From NCBI GenBank assembly GCA_027946555.1, contig JAPEVC010000025.1:124001-188000 (forward strand): a DNA stretch of 64,000 bases, read 5' to 3'. The DNA comes from Gnomoniopsis sp. IMI 355080 (taxonomy: Eukaryota > Ascomycota > Sordariomycetes > Diaporthales > Gnomoniaceae). This document shows, piece by piece, positions 31,394-44,038 of this stretch. The notes under the pieces are model-generated. The model worked only from the letters and a program-made list of their open reading frames with translations, was not told the origin of the DNA and ran no database searches. The position numbers and the translations under genes were made by a program. Each line of letters begins with the position of its first letter. The first letter of the stretch is position 1.

Positions 31394-34300
31394 TGTGGTG
31401 TGACTTGGTTCAGTCGTGTGTAGTTTGTAGTGGTGGTTTGTATGCAAATACCCAGATCCGGTGGGACGGCAACTTGGGTGTGAGCAACAGGTTGGGATGG
31501 GAGCGAACAGTGATGGACGGGACGGGTGAGAAGAAGCGAGTGTAGTGGGTAAAGTGCAAGATGAGAAAACAACCAAGAAGTTTTTTGCGCCTGGTAAAGA
31601 CTTTGTTCCCACGGTGAGGTAATCTATTCGACAGGAAACAGCGAGTGTGAAATATGCCAATGGTTGGGAAGGGGGAGCCGCCGTGTGTTTTAAACTGATG
31701 GTCGCCAGGGGTGATGGTGGGGGCGGCTGTGGGATGTGTGGGAAGGAGGGCCTTGCAGGTTGGATAGTACCTACCTACCTAGTCTGCTAGTCCAGCAGCA
31801 GTCTGGGTAGGGCCGGCTAGGATGTTCATGCCAGCCTTCTGATATTTCTCCCCAAGCCACCTTCCTGACACATGCGCCCTGGCAGAAGTACCGTCCTGCA
31901 TGTTTGCAGTGCGTTTGTACCATTCCCAGATGACAGGCCATTTATTATTAAACCCCCATGAGTTGGCCTGTTTGCTCCTGGCCAACCAGGCCATCAGGGT
32001 CGGCCTCCTGGTCCCCTAGACGTGCATAGTGGTAATGATAGTATTGCTGACACTCTGACACCGCGGGCTTGGGTTCGCAAAATTCACTCCCTCACCAGCA
32101 ATTGCCAAGTCGTATGGGCTGGGCTGAACTGGGCGGACTGGCGACTGGCTGACAGGTGGGTGGGTCAGTGGGCTGGTATCATCGTTCTAGTGTCTTGTCC
32201 AAGACCCCGTAATCCACAAGTTCGAAAACAGATGTGACGGGTAACCGACTGGAAAAAGGCCTTCGGAAAGCCGCCCATGGCGATCACTTGCAGGGCAAGG
32301 TTGCTACGTTGCTGCCGCCGCCGCCACACAAGGCCGCACTACTGCAAGATCGAGCTAGATGGTGCAAGAGTGCCTAGTGCGATTAATGGCCCCTGATCCC
32401 TGGCCCTCCAGCCTGGCGGGTACGGCCTCCTTTGGTCATCGCCCGGGTGCCGAGGTGCTTCCTAGAGATTCCTATTTTGAGCTGTAGTCTTGACCATAAT
32501 AGTACTAACTGCCATCTCACTTGGCTCGTGGTGAGAATGCGCCGGTGCTTCCCGAGTCATCATCACACTAATCGCTGGAACACGAGCTACCAGTGGCGTG
32601 GTTCGTTTTATACTACACACAGAGTGCAAAGAGACAAACAAAAGTGACCAGTCGATAACCCAAGGACTGCATATGGAAAGCGAGAGGTGCAACACGAACG
32701 TTGCATGTCGTGCCGTCCGATTTACCGACAATTGGTGCTAATTTCATCATATTCGGCCTCGCTAGTCTCTTCCAAGTTGACTGACGATTGGCCGAAAACA
32801 ATCCCAAATTTAGCAAGAAGATGGATGCATCGGTCATCCCAGCGGATTCTCGAGGGCCGCCCATTCTGAAGCCATCGCCAGGCCATCGAGGAAATCGACA
32901 GCCGGTACCACAGGGCCATGCTTTGTCCAACAAATCGCATGATTGAAAGGATTTTGTAATCTGCAAATGGTTGCGATCGCAATCCTACCATTCGAAGGTT
33001 AGCTTACTATGTATGTACGGTACATACTATTTGATAGTAGCAATTCAGGCCATATGCTCCACTTGTCAAAAAGAAGCTTAAAGTTGGGACCGACACCTAG
33101 AAAATCGCCCCGATTCACTTGTAGCCGCCCCTCAAGTCTAACCGAAATTGAACTTGCAACCAACAACAGCATCAATTTTCCAGAAGGAGTTTGCTGCGTT
33201 GTACAGCGTGTGCATCAACTGGTGTTCGGTCAAACCCAACGATGCACAGACAGACAGACAGGCAGACAGAGTAAACATCCTACCACCAATGAGTACACAA
33301 TTAGGCGCGCAGTGTGAAACAGGGGTCTCTCCTGACCCCTTGAACTTGCTTCGACCAAGACATGGTCCATTTCCTGGGACCGCAGATTCGCATTTCGGTG
33401 ATGCTTTGCCATTGCGACCTTCGTTGGCCTCCGAGGGCCAAACAATAACGTTGCATTGTTTTGTTGGTCATGCACATGAGCAGAGAGCATAAAGCATCTG
33501 ATATCATCCCCCACTCCGCAAATTCAATCCCGCTGGATCCTCACATCTATCTGACGACGAATGAGATGTCGTGTTGCCGGACTGAGAGAAGCCCCGGGGG
33601 CTGTGCTGTCAGATGCTTAAGTGGACCCATCCAACCCCATTCTCGTCTGTGCGTGTCGCTGTCCCTCCCATCAAGCGCTGCTACTCAGCCTATCTTGGCA
33701 AACCTGCTACCATGGTAAGGGGGGGAGGAAAAAAGCCTAGTGGGCAGTTCACCAACACGGGAAACGGATCCCTCTCCGTCGGATGTTATGAGTATTTTAA
33801 AATTTTGGAGGATCAGAGGATCAGAGGATCGGAGGCTTATTTAGTACTCGCGCCAAATTTTTCCGAATCCTCGCCTGGGCTGCTGGGCAAGCCCGGCAAG
33901 CTGCCTCGCTCATACCTACCACGATCGCCAATCCTACCCAATATGCTTTTCATTTTGCTACTCATGCTGCGGTACACACCTAGCTACAGCCAGAAGGTTC
34001 ATCTTGCCTTGACATGCCAATGCCCCTGGGTTCTCATGGACTTCATTTTGACTCGGTTTTATTTGACTCTGAGACGTCCTCCGCCACCCCCATCTTGAAA
34101 CACCCTCGAGAATGGGAGTTGCTATGGACTCAAGCTTGTCTGGACCGCTGTCAACTTCCCACCTTCAATTATGATTATGGAGACTTCCCCGGCGGGTTCG
34201 TGTTTTCCGACGTGAACCCTTGCAACTGGAGAATACCCCCCCGACTTGGCTCAGTATATTCGCAACATCGTCGAGATGAGCGTTCATCTCTCTTCACAAA

Positions 34301-35961
34301 GTGGCGTGAAATCCTGGGAATTCTGAGTACAACCCGGACCTGCGCTTGAGAGCGATCTGCACGTCTCGCATTCTTTGCTGTATGAACCTTCTTCGTGCCG
34401 ATTGCTCTCTCCGGCCTCATGATTGCTTCTCCCCAACCGTCGTGTCAATTTGGTGGCCAGCTATTCCAAATTGAGGGCAGGGAATGGTCTTGCACTCCCG
34501 GCGAAAGCCTGCGATGTCATGTTGTGGCGTGTGTTACAACACGTAGGTCAAGCAGTGGAATACTACGGAAGACATATTCTACCATTCAATATCATCCTCC
34601 AGGCTGCCAGTGCAGCACAGGACTCAGGCCCGGGAGGTATGCTCAGCTCATACAGTTCGAGCGGCCTGTTTGTGTCTTGTCTTGAGGCTACAAAAGCGGC
34701 AAACTCCTGATTACGTCGTACCCATGGGCCATCCGCATGATCGTAGCCGTCGTAGCCATTGTCATTGTGCAATTCGGGTCGCCCCAAGTACAACCGTCAT
34801 CGGTGCATAGCTTGCTACGATTGCGCAGGAGAAGACAACGAGCAGTGCACGTTGAGCGTATACCAGTGTCCAATTCCAGTGAGCGTGATACTTTCCCTTT
34901 TTGGTCCTCTGGTTGGTCTTCACAAGTCTCGAGTGCCAGTGAAAACAGAAGCATTAGCACCAAAGTTGGGTACGGCAGTCTCCTTTCGACTTAGACTCTG
35001 AACAATGCTTAGGTCATAAGAGTTTGGGTCAGACTGAATGCAGGAGAAGATTGGTCAATAAAGTTACATTCAACTCTCAAGTGCACCACTGGCAGGTTGA
35101 AGTTGTGTCCATGGCAGGACGCTTGCCAAATGTGCATGGGCCACATAATTCGAGTCCCAATTTGGCCGAGAAGCCTTTCGAGGACGTGGCATGTTGCGCC
35201 GGACCAGTGTTGACCAGCCGGGTTTGGGAGAGGGACCAAAGGACCCGTCGACATAATTCTGCAGGATGGTACGGTTCTGGAGTGGAGGGCATCCGGAAAC
35301 GAGGATGTGCTCAAGTCATCCACATCCAGGAGACCTTGAGATGCCATCGTGACTCAATGTTTGGCTTATCAGTGCTGCCGTTGTCGGTCCTTTATGTAGC
35401 ATTTTCCACAAACCGCCCGGGGTAGCCGATCCAACCCCCCATGCCTAGCAGTCCCCCTCAAATCGTGGATACCAGCGTGCCTCAGAAGAGGACGGCGCCG
35501 TGCGGAGATGCGTTCCGCATATTTACTCAAGTATGTATCCACTGTGGTAGGACCCGGGTCCTTGGCGGGCCGGCGACAGATGCGCCGCTAGGAATGATTT
35601 GACTTTCTTAGGCGAATCTTTGGCTTCCGCACCAAAGTCCGCCCGTCCGCCACTTGCCGTAGGGCTCCCGTGGAAAACCACAAGCGACGCGACACCGCAA
35701 TTCCGTCTAGCATGGATCTCACCTGACGTGCAAACTTTAATTTGGGTTTTGGAACCCTTTAAGCCGTCATGTCGCGCAGATCGAAGAATTATCAAAACAA
35801 CGTCGTCCGTCGAATGTCATTTTTGTCGATTCCCTCACTGACGACTTGAACACTTCGCCTGAGGGACCTGAGCGAGTTGAGAGAGGTTCCAAGACCTCTT
35901 GGAGACTTCTTTGGCGTATCCCAGAGCGATCTTGTATCTTTGTCTCAACCCACCTTGACAC
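31394..35961. other. Gene-poor stretch, 4.6 kb, no supported gene
   Basis: The left end is the GH16 promoter and CT-rich leader (to about 31600). The remainder has many chance frames of 60-110 codons on both strands, none with recognisable motifs or matching splice sites. It contains TACCTACCTACCTAG at about 31768, a CAGA tandem run at 33246-33270 and a three-unit AGGATCAG repeat near 33809-33833. The last few hundred bases should be the promoter of the MFS gene at 35962. Confidence 0.5.
33246..33270 (+). repeat. CAGA microsatellite
   Basis: Short tandem run of CAGA units (one CAGG interruption), 25 bases, in non-coding DNA. Confidence 0.7.
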
Positions 35962-37795
35962 ATGATGGTTGCCGAAATCTCCACCGCTGGAGCCGACCTC
36001 GCGCCAGCTCAAGATGTCAAACCGCCAACCCTGAACTCCAGAAGCGACTCATACGATCATGAGCCTGTGGGGTTTGATCAAGCTGTTGAGAGGCGCCTTA
36101 TCCGGAAGCTCGACCAGAGGCTTGTGCTACTTGCCTTTTTGTGCTGTACGTGAATGCCGCCCGAAAAGACCGCCTGTAGAACATGCCTAATGTGTTGCTT
36201 AGATCTTGCCGCCTTCTTGGACAGAAGTAATATTGGCAACGCGGAAACAGCTGGTATGGGAGAGTACCTGGGGTATAATGACGATCAGTACAGTGTGAGT
36301 CTTTGCCACGTGCGAATATCCAGGGAGACGACGTATGCTAACTTGTAACAGTGGCTCTTGACCATCTTCTACATTCCATACATCCTATTCGAGTGGGTAA
36401 GTACTACGACAGTTGCATAGCAGGCTTGTGTTATAGAAGGCCAACGCTGGTCGATTGGCGATTCGCGATACGCTGCTAACGGTTTCTCTTAAGTTGGCAT
36501 TAATGTACAAGATAATCCCTCCACGTAGGTTTCCACAATCCTCAACCCTTTCTTGAGGCTACTTATAAATATTCTGACATTCTTCAGACATCTGGGCATC
36601 TGCAACTGTCTTTACTTGGGGACTGGCATCGATATTGCAGGCTGCCGCGTTCAATTGGTCGGGCCTGATGGCAGCTAGATTCTTCCTGGCGACGGCTGAG
36701 GCAGGCTTTGGCCCGGGGATGCCATTGCTTTTCTCCTTCTTTTACAGCCGGAGGGAGCTAGGTCTTCGCTGCGGTCTATTCGTATCTGCCGCTCCCCTGG
36801 CCACATGCTTTGCGGGAGCGTTGGCATATGGAATCACATCGGGCCACTACGGGATCCCTAGCTGGCGGCTTCTGTTCATCATAGAGGCCATCCCGCCCCT
36901 CGCTCTCGCCTTTGTTGTCTTCTTCTTGCTGCCCGATTCAGTCGCCACCGCCAAATTTCTCACCGAGGAGGAGAAAGCCCTGGCCAGAGCTCGCGCCGTC
37001 CGCACGGCTGGGGAAGACACCACCAGTAGTGCAGCCGAGGGTTCACGCGTGGGACACATAGACTTCAATGAGGTCTGGCAGACCTTCAAGACCCCGCAGG
37101 CATGGGTGCAAGCCCTCATGTACTTCTCTTGCAATGTCGCCTTCGCCTCGCTGCCAGTGTTTCTCCCTGCAATCCTTACCGGCATGGGCTTCACCTCGAT
37201 CAACGCCCAAGGCCTCACCGCCCCGCCGTACTTCCTCGCATTTCTGGTCTGCCTTTCTACCACCTGGCTCGCCGACCGGCTCCAGCAGCGCGGCTTGATC
37301 ATCGCCGCGTTATCGCTTGTCGGATGCTTGGGCTACGTGCTCCTGGCGACATGCAAGCCCGTCGTTGTACGTTATATCGGCGTCTTCCTCGCGGCGGCCG
37401 GGGTGTTTCCGGCTATTGCAAATATACTGTCGTGGCAACTCCTCAACCAACGCAGCGACACAAAGCGCGGCACGGGCATCGCGATTATGAACATAGTTGG
37501 GCAGTGCGGGCCTTTGCTAGGCACGAGGGTGTTTCCTGCGCGGACGGCGCCGTATTATGTTGAGGGCATGAGTATTTGTGCTGCTTTCATGTTCTTCAAC
37601 GTTTGTCTTACGTTAGGACTACGCACATATTTCAAGAGGATGAATGATAAGTGGGATCGGGACGCGGCGGGCAGAACGATGGGTCAGGCCGTGCAGTCAG
37701 CCGAGAAGATTGATGCGCCGAACCCTGAGTCGAAAACGGCCAGTTCCGGGGACGCAGGCTGGGAAAAGTCTTCCGAGTGGCGGTTTACACTCTAA
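35962..37795 (+). CDS. MFS transporter, anion:cation symporter (ACS/Dal5-like) type
   Basis: Five exons: 35962-36145, 36203-36294, 36352-36396, 36494-36524 and 36588-37795; 519 residues. Introns are 57, 57, 97 and 63 nt, all GT-AG, and each join restores the family sequence: FLC-Y-LAAFLDRSNIGNAE, DDQYS-WLLTIFYIPYILFEW, LALMYKIIPP-H-IWASATV. The DRSNIGNA motif, the WGLASILQA helix, the R-rich loop after TM4 (RFFLATAEAGFGPGMPLLFSFFYSRRELGLR) and SWRLLFIIEAIPP place it in the ACS family. These plasma-membrane carriers import carboxylates, vitamins, allantoate or related anions with a proton; the substrate is not predictable. The second half is a single large exon of 402 codons. It converges with the dioxygenase gene 1.3 kb away. 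Confidence 0.9.
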
Positions 37796-39101
37796 AGGCC
37801 ATGCTGGCATTATTTGTGGGATTTTATGGCCTTGTATTACCCACTCATCGTTCCCATGGCTGGCTACCAGTCTTGAATGAGTTGTTCAAGGAACATTGTC
37901 AGCCTTATAGCCTGCATCTCTGGTGGTGCTTCTGAAGAAGTAGCGTAGATTTTATAGATAGATTTTCTAATAGACCGTTCTTGCTCCAGATAGAGCTACT
38001 GTAATCCAGACTCGGTGAAGAAAGGTACAGGATCTACCTAGTAGGTAATTTTGCTAGCATTGCACCCTATATGGAATCCCCTAAACACGATTTGGTAGAA
38101 ATACAACCGCTCACTGGCAAGAAGTCGAAAGTCGACAAAGCAAAGGGAAAAGACGAATATCACAACGGTCATCATACACCATGTCATGCAGCGGTGACCA
38201 CACCGCGCCGTCAATACCTACCTGCCTAGGTACCTTTGCGGCTCCCGGACGGCGCCACAGGGAAGTTTACTCACGGGACTAGGATCCGTTCGCACCATTT
38301 TCGGACGGATGCTCTCTATATGATGAGGCTCAACTGATCGTTTGTGCCAAAAACCTGACCGGAAGCTACCTTCAAGATCCTGAGAAAGAGGATTGAGACA
38401 TCCCACGTTGTGGTGTCGGTTGGCTAAGAAGGGTGATTTGGATCACACTGTTCAGAGTCTTTGAAATAAACAAAAAGTGAGATGTCAGGTCGAAGTTCAC
38501 ACAGACCAAAAGGCCTGTGTGGTTATTGGATAGCCGTTGGTCTATAGCAGGGGCTATATATCGACAATTCGGTATCCTTGCTGAGCGGCCGCCGACATCT
38601 AGACGAGACCGTGACATTCAGTTAGGGTACACAGCAGTATCGGGTGGCTGCTCCAGGTGGCCGGTCGGCTCGCTTAGGTTGGGTTGGCTTGGCTTGAGCT
38701 GGATGCGTGAAGTGCGAGAACGTGTCTTGTCCTGTACGATCCATCTGATCTGATGTCACATAGTATACAATTGGCTTCATTTTACCGTATCTTTGTCCGA
38801 GATGTTTACCCTAGGTCTGCAACGCCCTGAACGGGTCCATCGAGAGTTGGAATCGCTGGGAAGGGAGATGAAAACCAACATGTGTGTACGAACGTTGAGG
38901 ACAGTCCTAAATGTCTTGCTGTTGTTGTGGAGCACAACGCTTGCCTCCCTAACGAATATTCCGCCTTCAGCGCCAATGTCTGGTCACTTACTATACACGC
39001 AGTGGTGGAAATTCAGAGCTTAAAATGGCCTAAACCAATGCTCGGCCCAAACACCTGATTTGAGGATATCCAAAAGTTTCTCAGGCAGAAACGGTGAAAC
39101 C
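37796..39101. other. Intergenic, convergent 3' ends
   Basis: Stops of the MFS gene (+) and dioxygenase (-) face each other. No supported gene. A CCTAGGTACC near-palindrome lies at about 38225-38234, within a TACCTACCTGCC patch, and a second CTACCTAGTAGGTA lies near 38035-38048. Confidence 0.55.
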
Positions 39102-40198
39102 TTAGCCGCCTGGCTTCACTCTCGAGTATGAGGTCCCCAGTCTCTCCAGCATGTGCTCTTCTACTGTAGGTGCTATTCCTCCCACCGGCTCACTTCCATC
39201 CAGCGGCCTCAACTTGACGTCCGGGTTGCCATCAAAGAAAAACGGCACCGAATACCGGTCACCGCCACTTTTGTTGATGACCCTGTGCAAAGCTGACTTG
39301 TAGATGCCCTTGGTCCACAGCGAGAGCATGTCGCCGATATTGACGACGTATGCATCATGGTCAGGAACTACCGCGTGCCAGACATTGGTGGTATCGTCGA
39401 GGACCTCGAGACCACCGGCTGAGTCTTGGAGGAGAAGTGTGATTGCGCCTAGTAGCATTGAGTAGGGCGTTCCATTTCGCATGGCTTCAAAGAAACCTAC
39501 CAAAGTCTGTGTGAGCTCCTGCACCCAGCTGTCTGTGGTCTTGGGAGGTCTGAGGAGGATAGTGAAGAAGTCTTATGACGCATGCTGGGTCGTTGGAGAC
39601 AAAATCATCGAACACAGTATCGCCGTATGGAAGACCTTTGGCCAATAATTCCATCACTTTTAATGATAAACCCAGCACGGATGAGTAGTATCTCTCCGCT
39701 GGCTTTTGAAACTCCGATGGCCCAAGGCTAGTAGGGAAGATGTTCTCGCCTAGTAGATGTGGGTGTGCCTTTGCTTTGTCGGAGTCTGCAGGAAGATGGT
39801 TGCCCACATAATAACCCTGCACTATCGTGAGCTCCCAAGATCACCCCGTCTGGAGCGGTCGATGCTCATACCTCTTTAAGGTCCGGCAGTGTGTCTGACT
39901 GCAAGGCCTGAGCCCCTATAATCTCGTAGCCCCTGTTCTTCAGGAGAGGATGTTTAAGGGTCTTCTTCTCTTCCAGCGGCAAGTTGAACAGCCTCTTTGC
40001 AGCCGTCAACATGTTGTCTTGCAAATCTTTGGGTATACCGTGCCCAGTCATGGAGAAGAAGCCTACGCTCATACAAGCATCTCGCACATCTCGAACAACC
40101 CTCCTCGCGGCATCTGTCATCGGGTCGCGGAGATAAGGGGCGATGTTTATCGTGGGTATATGGAAGTCCTTCGATCGGGGGCCCATGTTCGCTTGCAT
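39102..40198 (-). CDS. 2-oxoglutarate/Fe(II)-dependent dioxygenase (isopenicillin N synthase-like)
   Basis: Minus-strand exons 40198-39872, 39816-39501 and 39448-39102; 329 residues; introns 55 and 52 nt. The N-terminal DIOX_N-type part holds IPTINIAPYL and the GFFSMTGHGIP block. The metal site is His211 and Asp213 (GAHTDFG) and His269 (SALHRVIN). Arg279-x-Ser281 (DRYS) is the 2-oxoglutarate carboxylate clamp, so all key residues are present. The LLLQD and GDMLSLWTKGIYKS segments between them are typical. The family oxidises small molecules (hydroxylation, desaturation, ring closure) in the cytosol; the substrate is unknown. No secondary-metabolite backbone gene lies in the window. A second Met four codons downstream (MGPRSKD) is an alternative start. 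Confidence 0.92.
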
Positions 40199-41555
40199 AC
40201 CAAAGATGGGGTTATTCTGATGGGGACTGGGGAGCTGTAAGATGGGCTTTTGTGCATTCTTATATCAACGCCAACCGATGTTCGAGGACCAAGCCATAGC
40301 CATGCAAGAGCCAAGCCACGCGTAGCAATTGCCCTCGACGATGCCGTACCACCCTCGATACCGCATTTCCGGGTCAACTCTGATAACGTGAACTATAGCC
40401 CCCGCAATACCGCAATCGGCTTTTGTGGCCCGTCCAATCATGCCAATAGGACGAGTTCCACGGTAACTCACTTTGTCACTGGGATGACGGCTGCCGGAGA
40501 ACGCCGTTCGCCTTTGGCTTTTTTCAGCCTGCTGCCTACAATGACATATCCCCAGGCGTTTCTAGACATTTCCTCCGTCTCCGCCACCGAGTAAAGTACC
40601 AATGAGCAGACCGCCTGAGAATAACTTCAATGAAAACGCGCGACTCGCCTAAGTAAGTCATCCACAAGTATCATTTACACAGGTCCTGTTTTGCCGTACT
40701 TGATATCCAGGTCCCGCATTCTTTGGTCACATTGTGGCTGTTGTGATATTGATTCTGTTGTGCCACCATCGCTAAAGTTATCCGTCCTGCGCGAACCCGG
40801 GGGCGTGACGTCCGTGTCCATTTCCAACTGACCGGGACAGAAGACCATGATTGGGTGAGCAGCACTCATGCGCACCCTTGAAGCTGAATTCGGCCGGATC
40901 TATGCCGTTGCAGACAGCCGCGTTCGGCATAGCATGCTGTTTGTGTAGTCGACCGGGGGACATGAAGTTAGAGGACGGGACTGTATGCACTGCGTCCAGT
41001 TAACTTTCGTTTATTTAGCTATGGGGTCGCTGAATATAAGTAAACATAGAGCTTGTCTGCTTTGAAGGGCAGTAAGTATGAATTCTTCACATAAATAAAG
41101 TCGAACTCCTCAGGAATTGACGCAACGCACGCAGTGGCTGACCTATGGTCACTCTGGACAATACCACATAGTCTGGCGAAAAGGTATTCAGGACACCGAC
41201 TCAAACATTACAGTTGACATAATTTTACAAATCGGGCGAAATAGAATGTGTCGTAGCATATCGAACGAGGATCTGAAATCATGTAATTGACTCGACTGAC
41301 ACCTAAAAGTGAACTCATGTGAATAAGTATCGGGCAGTTTGATTAATTCGGATCTGCTAGAATAGCTGCGTAGCCTCTAAGTTCACCTAAAATCTATTCA
41401 TATCACTGCCAAATAAGAAAAGGAGACTATGAGTACCAGAAAACCTTTTTGGCCCCAGTTTCGTGACTATCAGTCTAGCTATATACAATTTGATAGTCAA
41501 CATGCAATTTCATCTTGACCTTGTCTTTTTGACAATCCATGGATGTCTGAAGACC
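40199..41555. other. Intergenic, dioxygenase promoter / lipase 3' side
   Basis: No gene supported. Two overlapping minus-strand frames near 40671-40990 are slightly Cys-rich but show no family, signal peptide or splice support. Confidence 0.5.
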
Positions 41556-42959
41556 TTACAAGCTCGACAACCCGCTCGTAAATCTCCCACCTTCACTCTG
41601 CACAGTGACATTCTGAATTGTACAACCTGTTGTGCTATATGCATCTGCATATGTCCCCGTCAACACGGCATCCAAGAATAGCGTGGCAGCAGGGTCCCCA
41701 TTGATCTCCTCCGAGCCGTGGGAGCCCACTGTGTTCCGCTGGTACAGAATGTTGGCACCCTGCTCGCAGTACGAGGCAACCAGTGCGTCGGTATCTGCAA
41801 TAAGAGAAATCTGATCGTTGATGGCCTTATACACGTACAAAGGCATTTGCGGCACGCCGTGCAGGCCCATGACGCCATCTTGGTCAACCACGTCTGCGAC
41901 TGTAGGGTCTGTGATGTCCGAGAGGCCGTCGACGAAGTACTTGTAGATATTCTGGAACTCGTAGGATTGCTCGGCTTCCGAGAGGGTATAGTTCTCAGCA
42001 GCGAGGAAATTAGATGCCGTGTAGGTACCAACCGTGTTGGTGGTGAGCTTAGAATAAAACCATTCTTGTGCTGCGGGCCATTGGCTGAGCAGACCGATGA
42101 TTGCGGGCTATGATCTCGAGGTTAGTCCGCGCCGCTGAATGGGACAGTGTACCCATGCCAAAGTCTTTTGTCAAGAAAGGAGGGGAATTCGGGGGCTACC
42201 CACCGGCGCGAGACCAGCTGATATCTTCATGTTGATAGTTTCTAACACGCTCGTAACATTCGGAGTCAGTCCTCCCATGGCGGAGCCGGCAAAGCTTAAC
42301 TCGCTTGCGTAGTCCGCCTGCAATTCAGCCGCCCACTCCGTCGCCAGCGCGCCTCCGGAGTAGCCCCAAGTTGCATACAAAGTATCATCGGGCAAGCCAT
42401 ATAGGTCCGCACCATTCAGTGTCGCTCGCACCCCATCAAGCGTCGCATAGCCACTCATATGGCCTGCCGTGAAACTTGCAAGCGGACCCTCGTAGTCAGG
42501 CACTGTCACAAAGTAGCCCTTGCCTAGCGCAATTTTAATATCCGAATAGACTTGTTGGGAGAGCGTATAGCTGGGCGATGAATTGATGTAGGCTGAGTCA
42601 TAGGGGATCTGGTACGAGAGCAGAGCGTTGGTTGGATCTTGGGGCACGAGCACAGTGTTCACAGCAAAGGTAGCGTTGCCTTGGGACGCGGTGGTGCGGT
42701 AGAGCAATTGGTATGCTGTGGAGCAATTGGAACCCGCGGCTTCTATAAGGCTGTTGGGTGCAGTGCGGTTGCGAAGGATGGCACCAGGGCTGGCGGACTC
42801 GTAGCCGTCAGGTGCAGTGTACCATGGGTCCTCACTTGGGGGTATGGCCTGGGTGCTGTCGGCGCGTCTGAGGTTACCGAGTCGAGGCGTGACGATGGCA
42901 ATGGCGCCTTGCATGAAGAGACAGGCGGATGCCAGGAGCCCAATCGATTTGACGCTCAT
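41556..42959 (-). CDS. Secretory lipase (LIP family, alpha/beta hydrolase)
   Basis: Minus-strand exons 42959-42204 and 42107-41556 (96-nt intron, GTGGGT...CATAG, phase 0); 435 residues. Met at 42959 gives a clean signal peptide (SIGLLASACLFMQGAIA); the longer upstream frame lacks one and is taken as leader. The nucleophile is Ser201 in the elbow GYSGG. The acid is likely the Asp of AINDQISL and the base the His of VGSHGSEE, both in exon 2. GYFVTVPDYEGP, MSGYATLDGVRA and PMPLYVYKAIND-type blocks match the Candida LIP / CalA-like secretory lipase family (PF03583). Relatives release fatty acids from triacylglycerols or other esters outside the cell. With the cutinase and GH43 it suggests ester- and wall-degrading ability. 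It is tandem with, and downstream of, the HAM1-like gene on the same strand. Confidence 0.92.
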
Positions 42960-44038
42960 GGTGACAGGAATGTTGTAGCTCTTGAGGGACTGATTGGCGG
43001 GCAAGAGCTTTGTCTCGTGGGGGATTGTCAGCGGCGAGACGGGTTGTGAGTACGCAGGGAATGGGACGAGCAGCCTGGAGGAGACGTTCACAGCAACATG
43101 AGCGTGAGGCTTTACCTTTTTAACATGACGCCTTGTTGTTGAACCTGACATGTCGCGACAGATTTGTACAGGGTTCATCGGCAGCAAGGCATGCTATCAG
43201 TTGCCTGTTCCGGCTCAGATCCTTTCGACATTCTTGGACTTATGCATGTGCAAGCCAAATTTATGGTGTGTACACCGAATCGGTGCCCGATGAGCCGTGA
43301 GACGGGGTGGGCGGCCGAGTGCGCAACGGTAGTGGGTCCCGAGATGCGCGATGCGGAGAAGCACGTTGTTGTCGCACTCGATTAGGAAGGCGATGGATGA
43401 GCCAAAGGAAGGAAGCTCGGAGACATACGCCGCGCTGCATTGCATGAATGCTTTGCTTTGCTTTCAGAGTCTCTACCTGTGCGCCAGCCTCCGCCCAGAG
43501 TATGATTCCAGGCAAGCGCCCACGTGGAGACTGGCAGCCGGACAAGGAAGCTGAGGGTGTACTGGTGCTACTGTGAGAAACGCAGGTGATGATCTGAGTG
43601 TCGGAGATTTGCTTTGTGACCCGCGTACTCGTACGAAATCAACGCGTGTATGGCCATCGCTAAAACTAGGAACCTTCCTTGCGGGGCTGATGCGGGCTGA
43701 AATCAGCTTTGACGCGATAGGTATTGATGTCTAGGCCCATATTGTTTGTCTCATGCCTGTCTGATCTCTCTCTGATCTCATTAGAGGGAGGTGGGTCAGA
43801 GAAAGTGGCAGCTCCTCAAAGCACAGGTGGAGCGATCGAATGCGGCTGGGCCGGCTTAAGCCGATGTGGACCTGGCTTTGCAAGCTCGTCAAAAGAAATC
43901 ATGTATTCTGTTGCCTGGTATCTCATTCCTTCGCCAAACCACCCAGAGTGCTTATGCATTGTTGCTTTGTGCAAAATAAGCGCCAAATCCATAGCCATGC
44001 TTCCGTGTACCAACCCATGCCGAGGGATGCCGTGATGA
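42960..44038. other. Intergenic, lipase promoter and leader
   Basis: The lipase leader is open in frame on the minus strand to about 43187 but looks non-coding. No other gene or repeat seen. Confidence 0.5.

Noticed and set aside
34014..34710. Several plus-strand frames of 80-110 codons in the 31.4-36.0 kb desert
   Set aside because: Different frames with no GT-AG joins that give a sensible protein, and no family resemblance.
40671..40990. Two overlapping minus-strand frames with several Cys
   Set aside because: No signal peptide, no recognised motif, no splice sites joining them. Composition fits chance open frames.
35962..43000. MFS transporter, dioxygenase and lipase as a secondary-metabolite cluster
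   Set aside because: No polyketide synthase, NRPS, terpene cyclase or pathway regulator in the window, and 1.3-kb or larger gaps with mixed orientations.
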